The position numbers and the translations under genes were made by a program. Below are positions 1 through 6,934 of a stretch of DNA of 9,390 nt, piece by piece. The notes under the pieces are model-generated. The model saw only the letters and a program-made list of their open reading frames with translations, made no database searches and had not been told where the DNA came from. Origin of the DNA: an uncultured Muribaculaceae bacterium (GTDB lineage Bacteria > Bacteroidota > Bacteroidia > Bacteroidales > Muribaculaceae); contig CAJUBC010000065.1 of the NCBI GenBank assembly GCA_910584545.1, forward strand, positions 1-9,390, read 5' to 3'. The stretch's first letter is position 1; the number at the start of each line of letters is the position of its first letter.

Positions 1-96
1 AATGGAATCAGCCCTAAGTTTCTCCTGCCTCAATTTTTTTTAGCGGACAGTAATACTTTTTAACATATTATTTTCCCATTTTTTCCACAATTTTTA
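1..96. other. Left-edge non-coding DNA
   Basis: No gene can be supported here. Frame 1 on the + strand is open from the window edge to a TAA at 61-63, about 20 codons, so this could be the tail of a gene entering from the left, but the peptide is not recognisable. The stretch is T-rich and leads into the promoter of the first lipoprotein gene. Confidence 0.35.
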
Positions 97-104
97 TAAC
101 TTTG
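97..104 (+). promoter_or_regulatory. -7 promoter box of the lipoprotein/TonB receptor operon
   Basis: TAACTTTG fits the Bacteroidota -7 consensus TAnnTTTG perfectly. The expected -33 TTTG is not well matched; only a T-rich run at 71-74 and 81-86 lies in the right area. Transcription would start near 109-112, which gives an unusually long leader of about 125 bases before the ATG at 238. Confidence 0.6.
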
Positions 105-120
105 CACTTTATAATTGTAC

Positions 121-150
121 ACAGTCAGGGAATAAATCATTTATTACTGT
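121..150 (+). repeat. Dyad in the 5' leader of the lipoprotein gene
   Basis: AATAAAT (131-137) and ATTTATT (139-145) form a perfect 7-base dyad around one C. It is bracketed by ACAGT (121-125) and ACTGT (146-150), which also pair, with a 5-base bulge on the left. The structure lies in the predicted leader RNA downstream of the -7 box. It may be an operator, an mRNA-stability element or chance in AT-rich DNA; no known riboswitch fold is recognised. Confidence 0.35.
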
Positions 151-237
151 GATAATGACATGACTGTCAACGGTTTTAAATACAGTGTAGCAACGACTTA
201 TAATAACATAGCACACAAAACCACTAACAATAACAAC

Positions 238-1518
238 ATGAAAAAACTTTACATTTACGGCACAGCCGTATTGATGGCGCTTTCCGCACCCGTCTTCACA
301 TCGTGCGGTGGCGGCAATGATGATGATCTCGGTGACAATCCCGATGTAGGTCCCGACAAGCCCAGTGGCGTACTTTCTCCTGACGAGTCCAAGGACTATC
401 TGGAGGAGGTAGGCAAGGCCTTCCTGCAGCAGTTCAAGCCTGAGGAGCAGAAGCAGCTCATTGAGCTGATCAGCTACTATGACGAGCACTACGGCGACCT
501 GGATATGCCTGAGGACTGGGAAGAGGATGACATTTACATGAACCCCGACGATGTATTCGGCGCTCTGAAAAACGGTACCCGCGGCAACATCAATGCAATG
601 ACCCGCGCTATTTCGGTATACGACTTCAACACTTATGCCGGAATCTATCAGCCCAAGGGTGATTGCTGGGAGAAGACCGGCGACAGTGACAAGATCATCT
701 TCCGCTTCTTCAAGGCCGGCGAGACCTGCGAGCTCGTTGCTACTAACCTGGGTGGTGCAAACGACAGCTGGCGTCCCTCTGAGTTCGATGATACCGACGA
801 TGCCGAGTACATAATTCCTTACAAGGTTGGCGTATCGCTGACCGAGAGCGGCAAGGAGCTGATGAACGGTACCGTAAACTTCATCCCCAATGTCAGGAAC
901 CACACTGTCAGCGCTGACTACGACGTTACGGCTGCCAACCTGCGCATGATCGCCAAGCTGGAGGGCACCGACACCCGTCTCTCCATGAACGCTCAGGGTG
1001 CTGTCAACGGCATGACTCTGGTGAAGGCCTCGACTGTAGCCGAGGGTAACTACCTATGCGACTACGAGGTGCTGAAGAAGACCGACGACTTCTCGTCACT
1101 GCTGACAACAGCCAATGCGGAGATGGATGTAATCGGTAAGGTTCAGGTTAAGTCGAAGGCTACCAACTTCTCAAAAGTCAACAAGCTGCTCGACAAGACT
1201 TATGACAAGTACGAGATAGAAAACTACGAGGCCGGCCGCAAGGACTGCGACAAGGACTGCAAGGAGCTGAACCGCTACGTTGTTAACGGCGTATACTACA
1301 GCACCGGCGACGAGCAGGCCAAGATCATCTACCAGCCTGCACTCTACGGTGATCCCGCACAATACTGGGAGTGGTCGGCTGAACCCGTCATCAGCTTCAG
1401 TGACGGCACGACCTACGACTTCGACGAATTCTTCGATTCAACTCAGTTCCTGTCTGTCAAGAACCTGTATGAGGATCTGGTCAACAGCTACATGAAGTTG
1501 TGGAACAAGGATCGTTAA
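238..1518 (+). CDS. Surface-type lipoprotein of unknown function
   Basis: This 426-residue protein starts with a type II signal peptide: a Lys-Lys n-region, a hydrophobic stretch, and the lipobox FTSC with Cys23 as the lipidated residue. The next residues (GGGNDDD) are Gly- and Asp-rich, which in Bacteroidota favours export to the outer face of the outer membrane. A flexible Asp/Pro linker runs to about residue 43. The rest is acidic, with a helical-looking segment at about 45-100 and probable beta-rich parts after it. Two cysteines spaced CxxxC (337 and 341) sit in a Lys/Asp-rich repeat KDCDKDC. The start at 238 is chosen because it alone gives a clean signal peptide; an in-frame ATG at 160 would bury it. 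The leader is A-rich without Shine-Dalgarno, as usual in the phylum. The gene ends 23 bases before the TonB receptor and is probably its operon partner, perhaps a substrate-binding or accessory surface protein. I do not recognise the family. Confidence 0.8.
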   Translation: MKKLYIYGTAVLMALSAPVFTSCGGGNDDDLGDNPDVGPDKPSGVLSPDESKDYLEEVGKAFLQQFKPEEQKQLIELISYYDEHYGDLDMPEDWEEDDIYMNPDDVFGALKNGTRGNINAMTRAISVYDFNTYAGIYQPKGDCWEKTGDSDKIIFRFFKAGETCELVATNLGGANDSWRPSEFDDTDDAEYIIPYKVGVSLTESGKELMNGTVNFIPNVRNHTVSADYDVTAANLRMIAKLEGTDTRLSMNAQGAVNGMTLVKASTVAEGNYLCDYEVLKKTDDFSSLLTTANAEMDVIGKVQVKSKATNFSKVNKLLDKTYDKYEIENYEAGRKDCDKDCKELNRYVVNGVYYSTGDEQAKIIYQPALYGDPAQYWEWSAEPVISFSDGTTYDFDEFFDSTQFLSVKNLYEDLVNSYMKLWNKDR

Positions 1519-1541
1519 GCATCGGTGTCCCTAATATATTG

Positions 1542-3629
1542 ATGCACAGAAAACATCAGAAAGACCATAAGGGACGGTCTGCAGTCACACGATTGCAGGC
1601 CGTTCTGTTGTTTCTGTTGCAGACGCTATTCATCTCTGCAGCATGGGCGGGGGATATAGTGACGGACAAAACTCCTGTCAGCCATGAGAATATGGACACG
1701 CTGCAGCAGCTGCAGGAGTTGGTAGTCCAGAGCCGTGGTATGCTGAGTCCGCGCATAAGCGACGACGGCACGGTGCGCATGGAGGTCACCCACCTGCAGG
1801 CGTTGCCGCGCTATTTCGGCGAGGCCGACCTGTTGCGTGCCCTGCGATTTACCGCCGGTGTCACCGCCACAAGCGACCTCGCTTCCGGCTTTATCGTCGA
1901 TGGCATGGACATGTCGCAGAACGCTTATACTCTGAACGGAGCTCCCGTGCAGTTCCCCTATCATTTCGGCGGCATATTCTCGGTATTCGGATCCTGGCAG
2001 TATCCGCGTGTGGAGCTGGCCAAGAGCATCCGGCGTGTAGGCACGCCACAGGCACTGGGCGGCGTCATCTCCATGAAGGGACGCGACAAGGTGCCCGACA
2101 GGTTTCGCGGTTCCTTCAACTTAGGTCTGACTGCCTCCTCCGCCGGCGTGGATATACCCCTCGGCAAGCATTTTGCCATCAACGGCTTGGCGCGTGTTAG
2201 CTATATCGACGCCCTGTTGGGACCGCTGACTTCTACGGCGGCGACAAGCATCCGTTATAGCTTCTACGACGCCGACATCGCCGCCATATATACTCCCGAC
2301 AACGAGCAGACACTACGCGTGTACGCACACCATAACGGCGACAGACTCAAGTATGGCGACAGCAATTACGACATGGACACGCGCTTGAAATGGCGCAACA
2401 TCCTTGCCGGCGCCGACTGGTCGGGCAACAATACCGATGCATATGCCTACTATTCGGAGATGAGCAACACGCTGTCGCTCATCATGCAGGACATCAATGT
2501 GATGATGCCCTCGACGGTGCGTCAGGCGGGATTTCGTGGCTCATGGCATGCCAAGTACGGCATGGCGCGGGTGGAGGCCGGCGCGGGAGGCGACTGGTAT
2601 GCCATCCGTCCGCAGGATATCGACACGAAGGGTCTTGGAATTGCCCCGGACTCGCATGTGCGGACCACCGTGTCTTGGCTCGCCACGGCATGGGCCACGG
2701 CGCGTCTGCAGGTCGCCGACTTCTTGCGCATAGACCCCGGCGTGGAGTCCAACACATATATCACCGGCTCATATCGGCACACCGATGTCGACCCGCGTCT
2801 GTCGCTCATATTCCGGACCGGCACCGGACGCCTCACACTGCATGCGGGACGTTACCACCAGTATATTCATCAGGTGGGTTTCAGCGAGATAGGAATGCCC
2901 TCCAATTTCAAGATCGCCGCCTCTCAGGCATCTCCCCCGCAAGAATCTCTCAACGTCGCCGCGGCATATTCCACCCCCTTGCCATGGCTTGGCATGAAGA
3001 TCAATGCCGACGCCTATTATCGCCGGGTGCTGTCGCAACCGGAATATTTCGGCGGCGTACTCGACGTACTTTCTGATTCATATTCCCCGGACCTGTTCAT
3101 CCGCACATGCAGTGGCTACAACTATGGATTCGGGGTGACGCTCAGTGCCAGTTTCTCGGGACTGTCCGCCACGGCAGGATATAATTTCGGCATAGCGCGA
3201 CGACGCCTGCCAGACTCTTCCGTTTACTTTACTGCAACATCCGAGGTGCGCAACGCCGTGAACGTGGCCGCATCCTACACCATAAACGACCACTGGTCGG
3301 TCGACGCCGTATTCAACTATATGACAGGGCGTCCCATTACGCCCGTCAAGGCAGTATACTTCATCGGCAAATATCTGGCCGTGGAGTATGGCACGCGCAA
3401 CTCGGCTCGTCTGCCGGACTATCACCGCCTCGACATCGGCGGCTCATATAAGTTCTTCACCGGCAACGTGCGCCACACCGTGGCCTTGTCCATAATCAAT
3501 GTCTACGGTCACAGGAATCCTGAAGCCGTACGCTTCAGATACAATTCCGAGACCGGTACGATTTATAAGTCGTATCTCGCCTCCCTGTACCGTTTCATAC
3601 CCTCATTCAGCTATTCGATAGATCTATGA
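1542..3629 (+). CDS. TonB-dependent outer membrane receptor
   Basis: This is a 695-residue outer membrane transporter. The ATG at 1542 is preferred over an in-frame ATG at 1500 because it avoids overlap with the upstream gene and puts a basic n-region directly before the hydrophobic core; cleavage is likely after AWA (residue 36). A short segment follows with a TonB-box-like ELVVQ at about 59-63. The plug (about 80-185) shows the typical run: LP and GEADLL, a region matching 'PGV', then VDGMDM, LNGAPV, YHFGG and the ALGGVI motif. The remainder is a beta-barrel of alternating aromatic strands ending near the C-terminus in FSYSIDL. The N-terminal carboxypeptidase-like domain common in Bacteroidota receptors is absent. 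The stop overlaps the start of the DUF4249-like lipoprotein, so the two are co-translated. This plug type and partner gene are typical of receptors paired with DUF4249, not SusC/SusD; the substrate is unknown and could be a metal chelate, peptide or other small molecule. Confidence 0.9.
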   Translation: MHRKHQKDHKGRSAVTRLQAVLLFLLQTLFISAAWAGDIVTDKTPVSHENMDTLQQLQELVVQSRGMLSPRISDDGTVRMEVTHLQALPRYFGEADLLRALRFTAGVTATSDLASGFIVDGMDMSQNAYTLNGAPVQFPYHFGGIFSVFGSWQYPRVELAKSIRRVGTPQALGGVISMKGRDKVPDRFRGSFNLGLTASSAGVDIPLGKHFAINGLARVSYIDALLGPLTSTAATSIRYSFYDADIAAIYTPDNEQTLRVYAHHNGDRLKYGDSNYDMDTRLKWRNILAGADWSGNNTDAYAYYSEMSNTLSLIMQDINVMMPSTVRQAGFRGSWHAKYGMARVEAGAGGDWYAIRPQDIDTKGLGIAPDSHVRTTVSWLATAWATARLQVADFLRIDPGVESNTYITGSYRHTDVDPRLSLIFRTGTGRLTLHAGRYHQYIHQVGFSEIGMPSNFKIAASQASPPQESLNVAAAYSTPLPWLGMKINADAYYRRVLSQPEYFGGVLDVLSDSYSPDLFIRTCSGYNYGFGVTLSASFSGLSATAGYNFGIARRRLPDSSVYFTATSEVRNAVNVAASYTINDHWSVDAVFNYMTGRPITPVKAVYFIGKYLAVEYGTRNSARLPDYHRLDIGGSYKFFTGNVRHTVALSIINVYGHRNPEAVRFRYNSETGTIYKSYLASLYRFIPSFSYSIDL

Positions 3630-4489
3630 CACAGTATATTAAGAAAATACTGCCGGCGATGGCGTTGATTGTTCTGCTCCCATGTGCCGGCTGCATAGAG
3701 GCTCCCGAACCGGAGAATCCCCGGGGCGTTCTGGAGGCATGGATCGATTCTAACGGCAATCCTGTGGTGCTCTTCACCGCCTCTTTCGTTGACGACGACG
3801 AGCAGTCGATGGTCGACAAGGTGATACGGTGGGGTCATGTCAGGATCACCGACGGCATAGACACCATCATCATGACGGGCGGTCCGAACCGCGACTTCTA
3901 TCCCCCCTACCGCTACACGACGTACGCGATGCGGGGAGTGCCAGGACGCACATACACGGTGATAGCCAGCTGGAAGCAATACAGTGTGCGGGCGCAGTCG
4001 CGCATGCCCGAGCCTCCGGATGTGGTGGAGGTCAAGGAGATGCCGGCTGCCGATTGCGACACGCTGCGCGAGGTCACCGTGAGCATTAGGGCTCCGCAGG
4101 ATGTCCCGGCATATTATCATGTATCGACGCAGGTCATGTCCGATGACTCGAGTCCGACGCCGGCGATATTAGGATGCGCACGCGCCGACAAACCCGGAGA
4201 GATTGTTACCATGCAGGTATACCGAGGCAAAAGCCGCCTTAATAAAAAGGACTTTGTGCCACGCATACCCTCCAATACGGATGTCAAGGTACGCGTCGAG
4301 CGCGTCGAGCCCGACATCTACCAGTTCTGGATGAATTTCAACGACGCCACCCTGTTCGGCGGCTCGATGTTGGTGACCATCAACAAGCCGTTAGGCGGCA
4401 ATGTCGAAGGCGGCTACGGCTACTTTTCCGCCCAAGGTGTCACCGACATCCTCCTCCCCGCCATCGCCAGCCCCACCGCCAGCCCCTAA
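3626..4489 (+). CDS. DUF4249-like lipoprotein, partner of the TonB receptor
   Basis: The 287-residue protein has a lipoprotein signal with lipobox CAGC and Cys23 as lipid anchor. After it come features that fit DUF4249: a PE-rich start, 'GVLEAWID' strand and 'PVVLFTASF', an 'HVRITDG' strand, 'GVPGRTYTVIASW' (about 108-120), and a C-terminal 'GGYGYFSAQG'. The length suits the family. It begins at an ATGA overlap with the receptor stop (3626-3629), a sign of translational coupling. In such pairs the lipoprotein is thought to sit at the cell surface next to the barrel and help capture the substrate; the mechanism is not established. The last residues after 'ILLP' form an unusual Ala/Ser/Pro tail encoded by a C-rich tract. 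No clear hairpin terminator follows directly. Confidence 0.75.
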   Translation: MTQYIKKILPAMALIVLLPCAGCIEAPEPENPRGVLEAWIDSNGNPVVLFTASFVDDDEQSMVDKVIRWGHVRITDGIDTIIMTGGPNRDFYPPYRYTTYAMRGVPGRTYTVIASWKQYSVRAQSRMPEPPDVVEVKEMPAADCDTLREVTVSIRAPQDVPAYYHVSTQVMSDDSSPTPAILGCARADKPGEIVTMQVYRGKSRLNKKDFVPRIPSNTDVKVRVERVEPDIYQFWMNFNDATLFGGSMLVTINKPLGGNVEGGYGYFSAQGVTDILLPAIASPTASP

Positions 4490-4526
4490 TCGCCATCCAC
4501 TGTTCATTGTGGGAATTTTGCCCATA

Positions 4527-4543
4527 GTCGCAAATTTTGCGAC
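4527..4543. repeat. Perfect dyad downstream of the DUF4249-like gene
   Basis: GTCGCAAA (4527-4534) and TTTGCGAC (4536-4543) are perfect inverted copies around a single T. A weaker hairpin (TGGG/CCCA, 4510-4524) lies just upstream, and the octamer AATTTTGC occurs twice (4514-4521 and 4533-4540). The dyad starts 38 bases after the stop of the lipoprotein gene. It could be part of a terminator, but its one-base centre is a poor RNA loop and no T-tract follows, so a protein-binding site is equally possible. Confidence 0.35.
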
Positions 4544-4766
4544 AGCTCGCAGTTTAAATATCGGTTCAATCCCATATTATAATTGGCAATCGGTTACAAT
4601 AAAATCGAGGTAATATCAGTTAAACTCGCCTATCTTTACTATTAAAAAGCAGAATCAGTAAGCAATGGGGATGAAATAGAATAAATTGTTGTAATAGCAT
4701 AATGGGTTGAAATGCAAATAGATGATAAAAAAAGAGAAAAAATTTTTGAAAAAAGTTGCTGAAAAA

Positions 4767-4798
4767 TTTGGTGGATTCACGAAATAGCACTAATTTTG
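4767..4798 (+). promoter_or_regulatory. Promoter of tRNA-Gln
   Basis: TTTG at 4767-4770 and TAATTTTG at 4791-4798, separated by exactly 20 bases, match the Bacteroidota -33/-7 promoter consensus at all defined positions. A run of A and T upstream (4725-4755) fits an UP-like element of a highly expressed stable RNA gene. Transcription is expected to start near 4803-4806, about 48 bases before the mature tRNA. Confidence 0.8.
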
Positions 4799-4852
4799 CA
4801 GTGTCAAAACGGAAACGCAGCGACAAAGCGGCAAGAGAGCTGACTTAAAAAT

Positions 4853-4923
4853 TGCCTTGTGGTGTAATGGTAGCACACCGGATTCTGGTTCCGTTTGTGA
4901 GAGTTCGAGTCTTTCCAAGGCAA
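4853..4923 (+). tRNA. tRNA-Gln (anticodon CUG)
   Basis: The cloverleaf can be folded by hand: acceptor stem TGCCTTG/CAAGGCA (all 7 pairs), D stem GTG/CAC with the loop TAATGGTAG, anticodon stem with loop TTCTGGT and anticodon CTG at 4885-4887, a 4-base variable loop, and a T stem with loop TTCGAGT. The U1-A72 first pair and short D stem are typical of glutamine tRNAs. The outermost anticodon-stem pair (27-43) is a C-U mismatch and one T-stem pair is G-U. The CCA end is not encoded (CAA follows the discriminator A). It reads CAG codons. A one-base-shifted fold (acceptor 4852-4858) also pairs but spoils the D-arm spacing. Confidence 0.93.
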
Positions 4924-4933
4924 CAAGTACATA

Positions 4934-4968
4934 AAAGGCCCATTCGTCTTAGTGATGAATGGGCCTTT
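4934..4968. terminator. Bidirectional hairpin terminator between tRNA-Gln and prfH
   Basis: AAAGGCCCATTC (4934-4945) pairs perfectly with GAATGGGCCTTT (4957-4968), and the stem extends by three more pairs (one G-U) to a 5-base loop. On the + strand it ends in TTT ten bases after the tRNA; on the minus strand it ends in TTTTAT, about 70 bases after the prfH stop. It therefore probably ends both converging transcripts. Confidence 0.8.
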
Positions 4969-5039
4969 CGATTTAATGAAATATTATTACCAATGTCTCG
5001 CAGTTGCACCTCATGTTGCGGCGGGGACTGATGCCGGGT

Positions 5040-5645
5040 TTATAGTTTTCCGGATAGCTTTTTCACGGGATTACCTCGCTCCAGCTTATCATGATTGCTC
5101 CACTGGCGGTGTAAGGATTCGGCCCGGGCTTTATTATTCTGCCGGTATAGTTTCAGCAACAGGCGTTCGCGGGCGCTGGCTTTGTTTTGCGACTGAGATC
5201 TTTCGTCTGAGCATTTTACCGCAATTCCGGATGGAATATGGATTGCGCGGACTGTGGTCTCTACTTTATTGACGTTCTGTCCACCTTTCCCTCCCGACCG
5301 GCATGTTTCGTAAATGATGTCGGATTCGTTGATGTCTGGCAATCCCTCTTCGTCAAAGAAGTTGACTCCGACAAACCAGTTACTGCGTTTATGCCCTGGG
5401 CGATAGGGATTTGCTGTTGAACGCCATAATACCGTACCATGCCATTCCTTGATAATAGTTACGGGTATAGACTCGCCTGTTACGAATGTAATCGACATAT
5501 AGCAGCCTTCAACTTTATTATGAGGCTCGCAATCCGCAAGTTGAAGTGACGGGATGGCCTTTACAATCTCACGCGCGACGAGAGTCACGGCTCTTGCGCA
5601 TTCCACCGGCCCACGACCCGCTGTGATCTGTATATAGTGTTTCAT
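5040..5645 (-). CDS. prfH: PrfH, release-factor paralogue for damaged ribosomes
   Basis: The 201-residue protein is a class I release-factor relative with the catalytic GGQ at 121-123 inside CRSGGKGGQNVNK, followed by the conserved CSDERSQSQNK block and a basic C-terminal tail. It is far shorter than RF1/RF2 (about 360 residues) and has no N-terminal domain 1 and no PxT or SPF codon-reading loop; instead it has a compact N-terminal part (1-105) typical of PrfH. PrfH is known to act on ribosomes whose 16S decoding centre has been cut: it hydrolyses the stalled peptidyl-tRNA so that RtcB can then reseal the rRNA. The start ATG overlaps the rtcB stop in ATGA (5642-5645), so the two are translated together. 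The C-terminus is intact and a terminator lies about 70 bases downstream. An alternative such as ArfB is excluded by the longer N-terminal part and the gene pairing. Confidence 0.93.
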   Translation of the reverse strand: MKHYIQITAGRGPVECARAVTLVAREIVKAIPSLQLADCEPHNKVEGCYMSITFVTGESIPVTIIKEWHGTVLWRSTANPYRPGHKRSNWFVGVNFFDEEGLPDINESDIIYETCRSGGKGGQNVNKVETTVRAIHIPSGIAVKCSDERSQSQNKASARERLLLKLYRQNNKARAESLHRQWSNHDKLERGNPVKKLSGKL

Positions 5646-6841
5646 TCTCCGTTGTCTTTGATATTAAGTTTGGGCTTAATCATAGATATAATGTCAACTG
5701 TTGGTTTGGCGAGTTCCAGGATCTCTTCTGTCGGCTTGTAGGCCATCGGGGATTCATCAAGTGTAGCTTCACATATTGAAGTGGAGAACACGCCAGACAT
5801 CGTTTGCCTGAAATCGTCCATCTCAATCTGCTTTTTGGCTTGCGCCCGGCTCATAATGCGTCCCGCTCCATGAGGTGCGGAATTGAGCCATTGTTCATTA
5901 CCCTTACCGATACAGATTGCAATCCCATCGCGCATATTGAAAGGAATCACAACCTTTTGCCCTTCGGAGGCATCGATCGCACCCTTGCGGAGCATCGGTC
6001 GTTCGTCTGTCACTGATATGTAGTTGTGGGTCGTGAATATTGACTCAGCGCATTTGGCTTTGCATAACTTTTTGAGAATCGTAAAGATACGGTCTCTGAT
6101 AATTTGATGATTATATAGAGCGTATGCCTGCGCAATCACCATATCAGATAGATAGCCTTTCAAGGCATCGCCCCAAAGAAAACATACGTATTGGGCGCGT
6201 TTGGGATTCTGGGCTATGTTGTGCCAGTGGTTTGCGATCTTTACTCCGAGGTTGCGTGATCCGCAATGAATCGTAAGCCAGCCTTCACCCGAGGCTTCAT
6301 CCTCTCCGTATTCAACAAAATGGTTGCCTCCGCCAAGTGTGCCGAGACTCTTATAGAAAATTCCTTCCTGCAGTTTTATCCGTCGGCAAAAGTCGGAGAT
6401 AAACCGCGCGTCAATCCTTGGAGTTTCGTTTATCAGTTCCGGAGCGGCTGAACGCGCTTTCTGATACTGCGTATTCAGGAAACGGAACAGTTCCTTCTCA
6501 TTGAGCGAGTTTTTTGCACAGATTTCCGTTCCCATCGGAATCGCTTCCCTGATACGATGGTCGAGAATAGCAAAATCCTCCGGATTTACCGGAACCGATA
6601 GCCGGTGCATGGAGATAGTGCAGCCGATGTCAACGCCGACGTGGTCGGGGTTAACATACATACCAATTGGGTAGGCTGTGCCTACGTTGCAGTTGTTTCC
6701 GGCGTGTACGTCTGGCATCTGAACTATCGGAACTCCCTCCATCGCCGGATGGTTGCAAAGCTCCTTAAGCCAGTCGAGGGCTGGCTCTTCAATATTATCA
6801 GTGAAAATCTCAGCCGATGTTATTTTTCCATCTATTATCAT
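5642..6841 (-). CDS. rtcB: RtcB RNA ligase of the PrfH-linked type
   Basis: The 399-residue protein is a full-length RtcB ligase, which joins RNA 2',3'-cyclic phosphate (or 3'-phosphate) to 5'-OH ends using GTP and Mn2+. The catalytic set is complete by analogy with E. coli RtcB: Asp71 and Cys74 in VDIGC, His174 in GGGNHF, His192 in HCGSRN, His272 in THNY, and the guanylylated His324 in SAPHGAGR. A PDVHAG block lies at 43-48. It is the first gene of an operon with prfH, so the likely substrate is 16S rRNA cut by a colicin-, CdiA- or toxin-type ribonuclease; tRNA repair is possible too. The ATG at 6841 is preceded by an A-rich leader and a weak -7-like box. A WYL regulator is transcribed divergently 93 bases away. 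There is no archease or RtcA gene in the window. Confidence 0.95.
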   Translation of the reverse strand: MIIDGKITSAEIFTDNIEEPALDWLKELCNHPAMEGVPIVQMPDVHAGNNCNVGTAYPIGMYVNPDHVGVDIGCTISMHRLSVPVNPEDFAILDHRIREAIPMGTEICAKNSLNEKELFRFLNTQYQKARSAAPELINETPRIDARFISDFCRRIKLQEGIFYKSLGTLGGGNHFVEYGEDEASGEGWLTIHCGSRNLGVKIANHWHNIAQNPKRAQYVCFLWGDALKGYLSDMVIAQAYALYNHQIIRDRIFTILKKLCKAKCAESIFTTHNYISVTDERPMLRKGAIDASEGQKVVIPFNMRDGIAICIGKGNEQWLNSAPHGAGRIMSRAQAKKQIEMDDFRQTMSGVFSTSICEATLDESPMAYKPTEEILELAKPTVDIISMIKPKLNIKDNGE

Positions 6842-6859
6842 ACTAATCTATTTTGTCTG

Positions 6860-6867
6860 CAAAATTG
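6860..6867 (-). promoter_or_regulatory. Probable -7 box of rtcB-prfH
   Basis: Read on the minus strand this is CAATTTTG, one mismatch from TAnnTTTG. It would start transcription about a dozen bases before the rtcB ATG. No TTTG stands 19-21 bases upstream, so the promoter looks weak without help, as expected for an operon that needs an activator; the upstream zone is occupied by the inverted repeat at 6877-6895. Confidence 0.4.
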
Positions 6868-6876
6868 AGAAATGTG

Positions 6877-6895
6877 TGCGCAACTGATTTGCGCA
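6877..6895. promoter_or_regulatory. Inverted repeat, candidate operator between rtcB and the WYL gene
   Basis: TGCGCAA (6877-6883) and TTGCGCA (6889-6895) are perfect inverted copies separated by CTGAT. The right arm contains TTG of the -33 box of the WYL gene, and the whole site lies just upstream of the rtcB -7 box. This placement would let a bound dimer repress the WYL gene and touch polymerase at rtcB. The binding protein is not shown by the sequence; the adjacent WYL protein is the natural candidate. Confidence 0.5.
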
Positions 6896-6919
6896 GCATG
6901 AGAAAAATCGTTATTTTTG
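6888..6919 (+). promoter_or_regulatory. Promoter of the divergent WYL regulator
   Basis: TTTG at 6888-6891 and TATTTTTG at 6912-6919 with a 20-base spacer match the Bacteroidota consensus exactly, with the same spacing as the tRNA promoter. Transcription would begin near 6924-6927, leaving a leader of only about 10 bases before the ATG at 6935. Confidence 0.7.
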
Positions 6920-6934
6920 CGAAAAATTTATCCC

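Larger units (their letters stand above)
4490..4852 (+). other. AT-rich intergenic spacer between the receptor operon and tRNA-Gln
   Basis: This 363-base stretch holds no supported gene. The few open frames are short, of odd composition and lack a family match. It contains a perfect dyad at 4527-4543, an A-rich zone at about 4725-4755 that is probably bent and serves as an upstream element, and the tRNA promoter at 4767-4798. Confidence 0.7.

Noticed and set aside
1..63. Possible 3' tail of a gene entering from the left
   Set aside because: Only about 20 codons are visible and the peptide is not diagnostic.
109..903. 264-residue open frame on the minus strand
   Set aside because: It lies opposite the lipoprotein gene, which has a signal peptide, lipobox and promoter. 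The minus frame is rich in Val and Ile, as expected for the shadow of Asp- and Asn-rich codons.
1500..1541. Upstream ATG for the receptor gene
   Set aside because: It would overlap the lipoprotein gene by 19 bases and put 14 extra residues before the signal peptide; the ATG at 1542 gives a normal signal.
2390..3076. 228-residue open frame on the + strand inside the receptor gene
   Set aside because: The receptor frame continues through it with clear barrel strands; this frame is Arg-, His- and Cys-rich, typical of a shifted reading of G+C-rich DNA.
3611..4120. 169-residue open frame on the minus strand opposite the DUF4249-like gene
   Set aside because: It has no recognisable domain and is Arg/His-rich; the opposite frame has a lipobox and family motifs.
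4620..4826. 68-residue minus-strand open frame in the intergenic spacer
   Set aside because: It is a Phe/Leu-rich reading of the A-rich upstream zone and covers the tRNA promoter; no start signal or family resemblance.
4853..4923. tRNA-Gln as the attachment site of an integrated element
   Set aside because: No integrase gene and no second copy of the tRNA 3' end are visible in the window, so integration cannot be supported from this sequence.
6917..6934. In-frame TTG start for the first WYL protein
   Set aside because: The TTG is part of the -7 promoter box, so it would not be in the transcript.
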